This document shows, one piece after another, positions 39,131-46,318 of a stretch of 64,000 nt of DNA. The notes under the pieces are model-generated. The model did not search any database. It was not told the DNA's origin and saw nothing but the letters and a program-made list of their open reading frames with translations. The number at the start of each line of letters is the position of its first letter. Position 1 is the first letter of the stretch. The position numbers and the translations under genes are program-made. The stretch is from an uncultured Paenibacillaceae bacterium. GTDB taxonomy: Bacteria > Bacillota > Bacilli > Paenibacillales > K13. The DNA is taken from positions 682,001 to 746,000 of the forward strand of contig CAJXLT010000002.1 of assembly GCA_913056365.1 (NCBI GenBank), given 5' to 3'.

Positions 39131-39574
39131 TTACGAACCTAATTTTTTCAACAAAGTTTCTAACTGTTTCTGTTCATCTAAAGTCAATTTTCTTCCGATG
39201 CTTTGATCAATCGTTTGTTCATATACGGGCCATACGTTCAATATGAGCTCATGACCTTCGGGTGTTAATTCAACTAAAATTCTTCTCCTGTTAGTTGGAT
39301 CGAAATTTCTTCGGATACGGCCTGCTGATTCAAGAGAGTTTAATAAATTGCTTATATTCGCCCTTGTCACGGCAAGATCGTCACTTAACTCGGACGGAAC
39401 CATCGCTCTTCCATTAGACTTGAGAGCAACTAGCACGCACCACCGCCCTAACGTCAGTTCGAACTTCCCTAGCTGTAACTCTAATTGTTGAACCAAGTGA
39501 TGATTCGTTTTATAAAGTGACAGAAAAACACTGACCGATTGAAGAGGTTGTTCAAATGGACGCCACTGCTCGAT
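39131..39574 (-). CDS. MarR-family regulator, probable non-standard start codon
   Basis: Winged-helix repressor, 147 aa if read from 39574. The frame shows MarR order: N-terminal helix (RPFEQPLQSVSVFLSLYKT), LGRWCVLVALKS, recognition helix region VTRANISNLLNSLE, wing NRRRILVELTPEG and C-terminal dimerisation helix. The first ordinary in-frame start is TTG at 39496, which would delete 26 conserved-looking residues and lacks a ribosome site. CCTCCC at 39584-39589 (GGGAGG) is spaced 9 bases from an in-frame ATC at 39574. An upstream ATG at 39594 is out of frame. The start is therefore rare ATC, or mutated. Confidence 0.8.
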   Translation of the reverse strand: MEQWRPFEQPLQSVSVFLSLYKTNHHLVQQLELQLGKFELTLGRWCVLVALKSNGRAMVPSELSDDLAVTRANISNLLNSLESAGRIRRNFDPTNRRRILVELTPEGHELILNVWPVYEQTIDQSIGRKLTLDEQKQLETLLKKLGS

Positions 39575-39605
39575 ACGGTTTGACCTCCCTTCATATAGTT
39601 TAGTG

Positions 39606-39653
39606 ATTAACTATTCGCCAATTAACTATAATACTTACTCATCGCATTGTCAA
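39606..39653 (-). promoter_or_regulatory. MarR promoter with two ATTAACTAT boxes
   Basis: TTGACA (39653-39648), 17 bases and TATAGT (39630-39625) form a near-consensus promoter. ATTAACTAT occurs at 39621-39629, covering the -10, and at 39606-39614, 15 bp apart. This layout fits self-repression. Confidence 0.7.
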
Positions 39654-39689
39654 GTTGGGGACTCTCTCAAACAACAAAACATAACCTAA

Positions 39690-39746
39690 TTGACACTTGA
39701 AAAGATTGCCTCTGCGCTAGAAGTGGATTTATCGAACTACTGCTGA
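39690..39746 (+). pseudogene. Trace of an XRE-type HTH regulator C-terminus
   Basis: The frame reads LTLEKIASALEVDLSNYC then TGA. LEKIAxALxVDLS is the usual last helix of Cro/CI-type HTH domains. A stop codon lies directly upstream in frame, and no other part is recognisable, so only about 54 bases remain. Chance similarity cannot be excluded. Confidence 0.3.
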
Positions 39747-39828
39747 GAGAGTAAGCAACAAAATCCCGAGCAGACAGAGTGGCGGGGATGAGCGGAAAGA
39801 ATGAATAGACAACGAGCAGTTGAAACTG

Positions 39829-40011
39829 CAACGGTCGCGGATGTCCGTTACAGCGTATAAATGCGTTGTTTTGATTTATAACGGACGCGGATGTCCATTA
39901 AAGGCCAATAACCCTCGTATTAACCGGTCAATTCAGCGCTAGCGGTCATCCGTGACCGTTACATTGTCAAAATCATTCCATAAGCCCTCTAATGGTCACC
40001 CGTGTCCGTTA
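39829..40011. repeat. Four 22-bp TAACGGAC-N6-GTCCGTTA palindromic repeats
   Basis: Copies at 39829-39850, 39879-39900, 39940-39961 and 39990-40011. Each is an imperfect inverted repeat with core CGGATG. The first two are in one orientation and the last two in the other; spacings are 50, 61 and 50 bases. An open frame from 40002 to 40199 begins inside the last copy without a ribosome site and is not called. No gene is seen from 39750 to 40258. Confidence 0.75.
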
Positions 40012-40258
40012 GAGTTCTTTCTAATCGGTTCAATCGACAGCAGCGTTTTCCGGCAGGCTCTAAGACGGAACTAAGTAATGACCTTACAAGATTGTCATTG
40101 GACACCACTGAAATATCTGTCAATGTTAAGACGATTACGATAGAAGGGCGGTTATCTTACACAATCTCCAACTTCATATTTCCAGAGAAGAAACCCTGAT
40201 TGCACATGCAAATTACTCGCCTCCACCACCTAGTTAGTCGCCATGCGTAGCTCACGTG

Positions 40259-40295
40259 AAAAAAAGCAAGCTGTCCTACACGGACAACCTGCTTT
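40259..40295 (-). terminator. Bidirectional terminator after RND pump gene
   Basis: A 13-bp stem (AAGCAGGTTGTCC with GGACAGCTTGCTT, two wobbles) around GTGTA, followed by seven T on the minus strand and TTTTT on the plus strand. Confidence 0.9.
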
Positions 40296-40326
40296 TTCAC
40301 TATCTATACTATTACCATCCGCACCA

Positions 40327-43300
40327 TTACCCCTCGATTTCCGTTCCTGTTGATGCAGGAGCAGCAGGCTTGATACGAAATACCTTCCGTTTGACCCAGT
40401 TGGAGATATCGTCCAAGTACGTGTAGACGACAGGGACAAGGAACATCGTGAACAAGGTGGAGAAGAGCAAGCCGAAGATGACGGTGATCGCCATAGGCGC
40501 TTGCTGCTCACTGCCCTCACCGAATCCAAGCGCCATCGGCACCATCGCGAGCACAGTCGTAAGCACAGTCATCATAATCGCGCGCAAGCGTGCAGGGCCG
40601 GCTTCGATAATAGCTTCCTTCCGTTCCATCCCGTGTCCTCTCTTTTGATTAATATAATCAATAAGGACAATCGCATTATTGACGACAATACCAGCCAATA
40701 TAATCAAGCCGATAAAGGTCATCATGCTGATTGGGGTAGCCGTTATAAAGCTGCCAAGCAGCACACCGATAAGCATCGTCGGGATGGAGAACATAACAGC
40801 GAACGGATAAACCACGGATTCAAATTGGACCGCCATAACGACGTATACCAAGAAGATCGCGAAGACCAATGCCAATCCGAGATCGACGAAGGTTTCTTGC
40901 ATATCCTCCGTCTCGCCGCCAGTAGAATAGTCATAGCCTTCCGGGAAGGTCAAGTTGTTCAACGCTTGATTGACTTCGTTCGTTACGCTGAACAGATCTC
41001 TGCCTATCACTTCACTTGTAATATTTACCTGTCTCTGCTGATTTTCCCTATTGATCGCTGTCGGACCTTGAATTTGCTTCAGATCAGCTACAGCATGAAG
41101 CGGAACAAGCGCACCGCTTGGTGTCGGAATGACCAAGGTTTCCAAATCACTGATCGTCGTCCGCTGTTCTTCAGGCACCACTAGCCGAACATCGTATTCA
41201 TTCCCGTCTTCCCGATATAAGGTAGCTACCTGACCGTTAAAGTGCAGATCCAAGTGCTGCATAATTTGCATGTAAGACAGACCATAGGTCTGACTTATAT
41301 CTCGCTTGATCTCGACTTGAATTTCCGGACGTCCCTGCTCTTGGGAGCTAGTGACATTGTTCGTCCCCTCAATCTGGGATATGAGCATAGCTATCTCTTC
41401 GGAGAGCTGATTCAATGTATCTAGCTCTGGTCCCGACAAGCTCACTTGTATCGGCGCGCCTGTAGAGAAGCTGGCACCCATCGAGCTAATTTCAATTTCC
41501 GCGCCTGGCAAGTATGGCAGTGTCTCATTCAATTGTTCGGTTACCTCTTGCGTAGAGATATCCCGTTCAGTCGATGGTACCAACTGAATGAAGAAGGTCG
41601 CTTGACTTGCGGTTGCGCCGAGAGCGAAGCCATCCGCATTACCAATTGTCATATAACTCGACTGTGTAATATCTTCAAACTTCTGAACCTGCTCTTGTAC
41701 TTGATCGACTATCTTCTCGGTTTCCTCAAGCTTCGTTCCTGCCGGCGTCTCAACCGTAATCTGCAAGGAGCCCTGATCCGATTCCGGTGCAAGCTCAAAC
41801 CCTATGAAGGGAACAAGGACGAAGCTGAAGATGAACAGCGCCACAGTCGTGAATATTGTCGTTTTGCGATGACCCAGCACCCATTTCAATGCACGCCGAT
41901 AAGAATTGGACAGCTTGTGAAACAGACGATTGAACCCTTTATTACTGACCTGTGCTTGCACCGACTTGTCAGAGAGAAGTCTAGAGGACAGCATTGGCAC
42001 AATCGTGAGTGCTGCAACCATGGACGCGAATAATGAGAACGTAACCGTTAACGCCATAGGCGTGAACAAGTCGGAGGCCAGCCCTTCAACATAGACGATA
42101 GGCACGAATACGACCATCGTCGTCAGCGTCGAGGCAACTACCGCAGAACCGAGCTCTGACGCACCTTTCTTCGCTGCTTCTATGGCAGTTTCACCGCGTT
42201 GGCGGTGGGTGAATATATTTTCCAAGATAACAATCGAACTGTCGACCATCATCCCGATACCAAGTGCCAATCCGCCCATCGAAATAATATTCAAGGTTTG
42301 CCCTGTGAAATACATAAGGGTGAAGGTCGAAATGACCGCGATCGGAATCGACACACTTATGACGAGCACTGGGCTAATGCTGCGCAGGAACAAAATCAAA
42401 ATAAGTACCGCCATACCTCCGCCAACAATCAGATTCTGTATGACAGAGCTAATAGAGCTTCGAATAAAATCCGATGTATCCATAACTACGGACAGCTCCA
42501 CACCGTCAGGCAGTCGTTCCTGAATATCGCCAATCGCATCGCTTACTCCTTCGGCCACTTCCACAGTGTTGCCGCCCGACTGCTTCATGACTGATAGCAC
42601 GAGAGCCTGCTTCCCATTCACCTGTGTAATCGTTTCTTCTTCCGTGAAGGTGTCCTGAATATCTGCAATGTCACCAACAGTGACATGCCCGCCAGTCTGC
42701 AGCGGAATGATCGTCGCAGCTATATCATCGAGAGATGTAAATTCTCCGTTAATACGAATCTGCTGCTCCTGGGTTCCCTTCGTTACGACACCGGCAGAAG
42801 CGGACCGATTCTCCGATTGCAACGCCTGCGTAATCTGTCCCGCAGACAGCCCGTATTGCTTGAGTTCCGCCTGATCGAGCACAAGTTGGATTTCCCTTGT
42901 ACGTCCACCCATCGTAGTGACGGATGCAACATGATCCACGCGCTCTAAAAATGGAACTACCTGATTTTCGGCCAGATCTTCCATTTGGGACAAATCTGCG
43001 CCGCCAAGACCAAGCGTCATGATGGGAGTCTGCTGCGGATCGAAGCGCATGACACCCGGATCACCAGCGCTTTCCGGCAGCATGCCCTTCACCTGATCAA
43101 CCCGCTCACGAACTTCCAGCAAGGCGTTGTCCAAGTCCGTTCCATTCTGAAACAGCATAATAATGAGTGATGCATTGGGTTGTGAGACTGATTGAATGGT
43201 ATCAATTCCTTGCAGGGAACTAATCGCAGATTCAATCGGTCTAGTTACCAACTGCTCTACTTCCTGTGGTCCCGCGCCACTATATGTTGTCGTAATCGCA

Positions 43301-43434
43301 GCGACCGGCAGATCGATCTCTGGGAAGAGGTCGATCGTCAAATCCCTAAGTGAAACAAAACCTAATGCCAGAATACCTAGCACAATCATGATGAGGCCTA
43401 CGGGCCGCTTAATAGAAAGATCAGAGAGCTTCAT
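40327..43434 (-). CDS. RND efflux transporter (AcrB/SwrC family)
   Basis: 1035 aa inner-membrane proton-driven exporter. TM1 at residues 12-30 (VGLIMIVLGILAL), a large outer domain, TM2-6 (about 335-470, with GMMVDSSIVILENI), TM7, a second outer loop, and TM8-12 (about 850-1010, with GIVVNNAIVLIDYI). Acidic residues in TM4 (MMVDSS) carry the proton relay. In Firmicutes a close type is SwrC/YerP, which exports surfactin and other lipophilic agents. Begins 3 bases after the adaptor stop, so the two are one operon. No outer-membrane channel is expected. Confidence 0.95.
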   Translation of the reverse strand: MKLSDLSIKRPVGLIMIVLGILALGFVSLRDLTIDLFPEIDLPVAAITTTYSGAGPQEVEQLVTRPIESAISSLQGIDTIQSVSQPNASLIIMLFQNGTDLDNALLEVRERVDQVKGMLPESAGDPGVMRFDPQQTPIMTLGLGGADLSQMEDLAENQVVPFLERVDHVASVTTMGGRTREIQLVLDQAELKQYGLSAGQITQALQSENRSASAGVVTKGTQEQQIRINGEFTSLDDIAATIIPLQTGGHVTVGDIADIQDTFTEEETITQVNGKQALVLSVMKQSGGNTVEVAEGVSDAIGDIQERLPDGVELSVVMDTSDFIRSSISSVIQNLIVGGGMAVLILILFLRSISPVLVISVSIPIAVISTFTLMYFTGQTLNIISMGGLALGIGMMVDSSIVILENIFTHRQRGETAIEAAKKGASELGSAVVASTLTTMVVFVPIVYVEGLASDLFTPMALTVTFSLFASMVAALTIVPMLSSRLLSDKSVQAQVSNKGFNRLFHKLSNSYRRALKWVLGHRKTTIFTTVALFIFSFVLVPFIGFELAPESDQGSLQITVETPAGTKLEETEKIVDQVQEQVQKFEDITQSSYMTIGNADGFALGATASQATFFIQLVPSTERDISTQEVTEQLNETLPYLPGAEIEISSMGASFSTGAPIQVSLSGPELDTLNQLSEEIAMLISQIEGTNNVTSSQEQGRPEIQVEIKRDISQTYGLSYMQIMQHLDLHFNGQVATLYREDGNEYDVRLVVPEEQRTTISDLETLVIPTPSGALVPLHAVADLKQIQGPTAINRENQQRQVNITSEVIGRDLFSVTNEVNQALNNLTFPEGYDYSTGGETEDMQETFVDLGLALVFAIFLVYVVMAVQFESVVYPFAVMFSIPTMLIGVLLGSFITATPISMMTFIGLIILAGIVVNNAIVLIDYINQKRGHGMERKEAIIEAGPARLRAIMMTVLTTVLAMVPMALGFGEGSEQQAPMAITVIFGLLFSTLFTMFLVPVVYTYLDDISNWVKRKVFRIKPAAPASTGTEIEG

Positions 43435-43437
43435 AGA

Positions 43438-44544
43438 TTAAGCCCCCTCTTCGATGATGTTCACGCTCTTGCCATCCGCGATTGTCAACTGACCCTTAGT
43501 AATGACTTGATCGCCATCCTGCAGCTCTCCCTGAACAGCTGTCACATCAGTCAGGGAATGCACGATCGTCAGCTCTACCCGCTTCGCAGCGCCGTTCTCC
43601 ACCTTATAAATATAAGTTTCACCACTTTGCTCCACGACCGCTTCTGTCGGAACGAGTAGTGTGTCCTCTGCTAGCACGCGCGGAATGATTACTTTGGCAG
43701 GAATTCCTGGCCGGATCTGACCATCCGCATTATCTACAGTCAGCGTCACCGGATACAATCCGCTCTGATTGGCGACAGGTGAAACAGAATCTACTATGCC
43801 AGGCTTATGTTCTTCATACGTCGGGAGGTATACACTGCGCTCCTCACCAGGCACTAGCAGCGGAAGCTGCTCTGCACTGACTTGTGCTTCTACAAGAAGC
43901 GGATCAATCGTTACAACAGTGAACAATGGCGCTTGCATGCTAACCATTTCATTCTCCACAGCAGCGATATCCAGTACTCGTCCACTTACAGGCGCATAGA
44001 TCGCGGTATCCTCCAATTGTGAGGTCGCCTGCCGCACACGAACCGCAGACACGTCTACATTCAATTGGGCCGTCTCTACAGCTAGTCTAGCCTGAACGAT
44101 ATTTTGCTCCAATTGCTCGTCAATTTCTCCAGTTTGAGCGATTGCTGCCTTCGCTGAAGCTTCCATCTGCTTAAAGCTCGATTGAGCAGATGCCAATTGC
44201 TTCTGCTGCAGTCCTAAAGTCGCTTGTTCAAGCTCCAAGGCCGTGCGCAAATCTTCATCGTCCAGTTCACCTAACAATTGACCTTCCTCCACTTGCTCGC
44301 CTTCCTTCACATGCAAGGCAACCAGCTTAGCAGAAACCTGCGGCATAATCGACACTTCCTGGTTAGCTTTCGTTAATCCGATAATCTCAGCGTCTTGCGT
44401 CAGTTGACCTGACTGAACGAGACCGACACGAACCGGGGTCGCCGTGTCTGCTTGGCCTCCCTCTCCTGTCGGCATCCCTGCAGAGCAAGCTGACAGCATC
44501 AATGCCAATGATACAATTGCCAATACCTTACTAGATTTCTTCAT
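43438..44544 (-). CDS. RND efflux adaptor lipoprotein (HlyD/MFP family)
   Basis: 368 aa periplasmic-adaptor-type protein linking the pump to the wall side. It starts MKKSSKV; lipobox LSACS puts the modified Cys at about residue 20. Lipoyl/barrel-sandwich halves flank a helical hairpin (about 95-165, LELEQATLGLQQKQLA) and SGRVLDIAAVENEMV is the typical second lipoyl motif. GGAGAGGAC before the ATG at 44544 decides the start over the longer frame to 44637, which would overlap the regulator. Confidence 0.93.
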   Translation of the reverse strand: MKKSSKVLAIVSLALMLSACSAGMPTGEGGQADTATPVRVGLVQSGQLTQDAEIIGLTKANQEVSIMPQVSAKLVALHVKEGEQVEEGQLLGELDDEDLRTALELEQATLGLQQKQLASAQSSFKQMEASAKAAIAQTGEIDEQLEQNIVQARLAVETAQLNVDVSAVRVRQATSQLEDTAIYAPVSGRVLDIAAVENEMVSMQAPLFTVVTIDPLLVEAQVSAEQLPLLVPGEERSVYLPTYEEHKPGIVDSVSPVANQSGLYPVTLTVDNADGQIRPGIPAKVIIPRVLAEDTLLVPTEAVVEQSGETYIYKVENGAAKRVELTIVHSLTDVTAVQGELQDGDQVITKGQLTIADGKSVNIIEEGA

Positions 44545-44605
44545 CCGTATGTCCTCTCCATTCAGACAAATTCTATATTTTAGTGATAATAACACGTAAT
44601 CCTGT

Positions 44606-45103
44606 CTACCTGTGCCTCTTGCGTTCCCATACTTCATCCAAGTCGCTAATTCGTTCCCAGAACAAGGAATGCATCTCTAGAATCTCTTGCAATCTGTCCT
44701 TACCAATATCATAAGCAGCCAATTCTTCCTGATCGATCGCTTTGCGGTCTGGGAATTCAGAAAGAATCTCTTGGAGCCGCGTAACATTCTCTCGTGTTTT
44801 CTCCATAACCATATTCATGATCCGGGTGCTGAAGTCGTCACGAATAGCGTAATAATCTTTGCGGTCGTTTGTTTTGGCCGTACGTACACATAAACCCGTT
44901 TTTTCTAAGATGCGAACCTGTACACTCACCGCTGCTTTCGATACACTAAGATTGTCGGTCAGCTGTGTCAAGCTCATAGGCTCTGTCGCAAAAATCAATT
45001 GACTAATAATTCGCCCGGCCAAAGGCGCGAACATGTCCTTCTCAAAGTCGACCGCCATGCGATTTTGCAATTTCTCGCAAAATTGGTCCATGGAATTAGA
45101 CAT
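44606..45103 (-). CDS. GbsR/MarR-family repressor of the efflux operon
   Basis: 165 aa winged-helix protein. The HTH lies in MSLTQLTDNLSVSKAAVSVQVRILEKTGL, followed by the wing KTNDRKDYYAI and a long C-terminal helical region with WERISDLDEVWERK. This is the GbsR-like layout. First gene of the operon regulator-adaptor-pump. A palindrome lies between its promoter and ATG, so it probably represses itself and the pump. Inducer unknown. Confidence 0.9.
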   Translation of the reverse strand: MSNSMDQFCEKLQNRMAVDFEKDMFAPLAGRIISQLIFATEPMSLTQLTDNLSVSKAAVSVQVRILEKTGLCVRTAKTNDRKDYYAIRDDFSTRIMNMVMEKTRENVTRLQEILSEFPDRKAIDQEELAAYDIGKDRLQEILEMHSLFWERISDLDEVWERKRHR

Positions 45104-45134
45104 TTACTTCTCCCTTCTAGTTGTGGTTCAGTTC

Positions 45135-45152
45135 GTTGCGAACGTTAACAAC
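45135..45152. promoter_or_regulatory. Candidate operator of the efflux repressor
   Basis: GTTG-nn-AACGTT-nn-CAAC is an 18-bp palindrome with only two unmatched pairs. It lies 32 bases upstream of the repressor ATG and about 12 bases after the expected transcription start. Confidence 0.65.
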
Positions 45153-45170
45153 TAAGTTAACATACGCCTA

Positions 45171-45200
45171 ATTCTACTGGATGATGACTCGATTTGTCAA
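45171..45200 (-). promoter_or_regulatory. Promoter of the efflux operon
   Basis: TTGACA (45200-45195), 18 bases and TAGAAT (45176-45171) on the minus strand. Confidence 0.7.
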
Positions 45201-45317
45201 AGGAAGATTCGGTCATTACAACGATTGTCAATCATCGGTAACAACACTCTATTACCTACGTACGAATGTGCGAATTGGTTGCAACATATATCAACGAAAC
45301 GAAAGGAGATGGCTGCA

Positions 45318-45479
45318 GTGTTCACTGCTGAGGAGAAATCTTACTTATTACGGCTGCTGCGCAAGCAAAAAAGACGGGGACTTCTCTTCTGGAGAAAGCC
45401 ACCCGCTATTCACCACCGATTAACAGAAAAACTTGAGCAAATGGTGCGCAACGAACAAGTTAACCGCGAATATTTGTAG
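45318..45479 (+). CDS. Small basic protein, unknown
   Basis: 53 aa, no membrane segment, many Arg/Lys (LLRKQKRRGLLFWRK). A GTG start at 45318 is chosen because AAAGGAG is 9 bases upstream; the ATG at 45309 is too close to it. The last 20 bases overlap, convergently, the 3' end of the 115-aa gene. I do not recognise it. Confidence 0.55.
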   Translation: MFTAEEKSYLLRLLRKQKRRGLLFWRKPPAIHHRLTEKLEQMVRNEQVNREYL

Positions 45480-45807
45480 ACTGCTTCTGCTTCATGTCGG
45501 CAACTTGTTCCAAATAAGATTGAAGCCCGTCCGTGGCAAGAAGAGCCAGCACCCACTCCTGCACTTCCGTCTGATTCGACGGCGCATTCACCTGTTCGAA
45601 CGCCTGGTGAAGATCGTTGTCATACCAGTCCAACTCACGATCCGCGTGATTGCGCAACACCTGTACAGCCTGATACGCTGTACCGTCCCACGCCAAGCTG
45701 ATCGTTAGCGGATCTTGTTCTCCTTCCATGTTCGCTTCCACTTCGGCAACAGGCTGTCCTTGCCATGTTCCCATACGGAGAAACCGCGCTGATTGAAACG
45801 GCTTCAT
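45460..45807 (-). CDS. Unknown small protein (115 aa)
   Basis: Acidic soluble protein with beta strands at the N-terminus (FQSARFLRMGTWQGQPVAEVEA, then PLTISLAWDGTAYQAVQVL) and helices after LDWYDNDLHQAFEQV. AGGAGG is 7 bases before the ATG at 45807. No family recognised. Convergent overlap with the gene on the other strand. Confidence 0.6.
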   Translation of the reverse strand: MKPFQSARFLRMGTWQGQPVAEVEANMEGEQDPLTISLAWDGTAYQAVQVLRNHADRELDWYDNDLHQAFEQVNAPSNQTEVQEWVLALLATDGLQSYLEQVADMKQKQSTNIRG

Positions 45808-45924
45808 CGTCACCCTCCTTTACTCTCATCATGCTATTCGTAGCATACCCCGTTCGTTGCCGCTTCATAATTCCCACCTTCTTGGACATACTGTAGGCTA
45901 GACATGAAGAAGGAGGTGTGCAGT

Positions 45925-46179
45925 GTGCGGTGGAAGGTAACGTTCTGGCTCACATTATTCTCAGTACTGTTGTGCATCTACCACTATATGGGTTACGATC
46001 ATGACCACATCGTACTGATCATATTCAGCCCGCCTGCATGGGTGATCCCTCTATTTACGAGCTTACAGCTCATCAGCAAACCCGTCATCTATGCGTTGAC
46101 CGTCATCACTTGGTTCTTAATTGGACTTGCGATTGATGCTGTCATTCATGCTGCGCGCGCCCGTCGTTCCCATTCTTAA
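45925..46179 (+). CDS. Small membrane protein, unknown
   Basis: 84 aa with three predicted membrane segments (about 5-22, 32-50, 52-72). A GTG start at 45925 is 8 bases after AAGGAGG; the ATG at 45904 lies before that site and is not used. Histidines (YHYMGYDHDH) lie in the first loop. Followed by a strong terminator. Confidence 0.6.
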   Translation: MRWKVTFWLTLFSVLLCIYHYMGYDHDHIVLIIFSPPAWVIPLFTSLQLISKPVIYALTVITWFLIGLAIDAVIHAARARRSHS

Positions 46180-46194
46180 GTAACCGATTCCTCT

Positions 46195-46216
46195 CCGGCT
46201 GCTAGCCGGTTTTTTT
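46195..46216 (+). terminator. Terminator of the small membrane-protein gene
   Basis: CCGGCT-GCT-AGCCGG followed by seven T. Confidence 0.92.
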
Positions 46217-46318
46217 CTATTTCACGAGTCATTCTCTGTTATTCAGATGCATAGGCATAAGGTATTGACACTTGTGCACCGTGCAGAGCAGATTACGCGG
46301 AGGAGAGGAAGAAAGCTT

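Noticed and set aside
39829-40011. Possible CRISPR array (regular 50-base spacing)
   Set aside because: Copies are palindromic, only four, in both orientations and not identical; no cas genes are nearby.
40002-40199. 65-aa open frame ending in ISNFIFPEKKP
   Set aside because: It begins with GTG inside a repeat copy, lacks a ribosome site and matches no family I know. Kept only as part of the gene-poor stretch.
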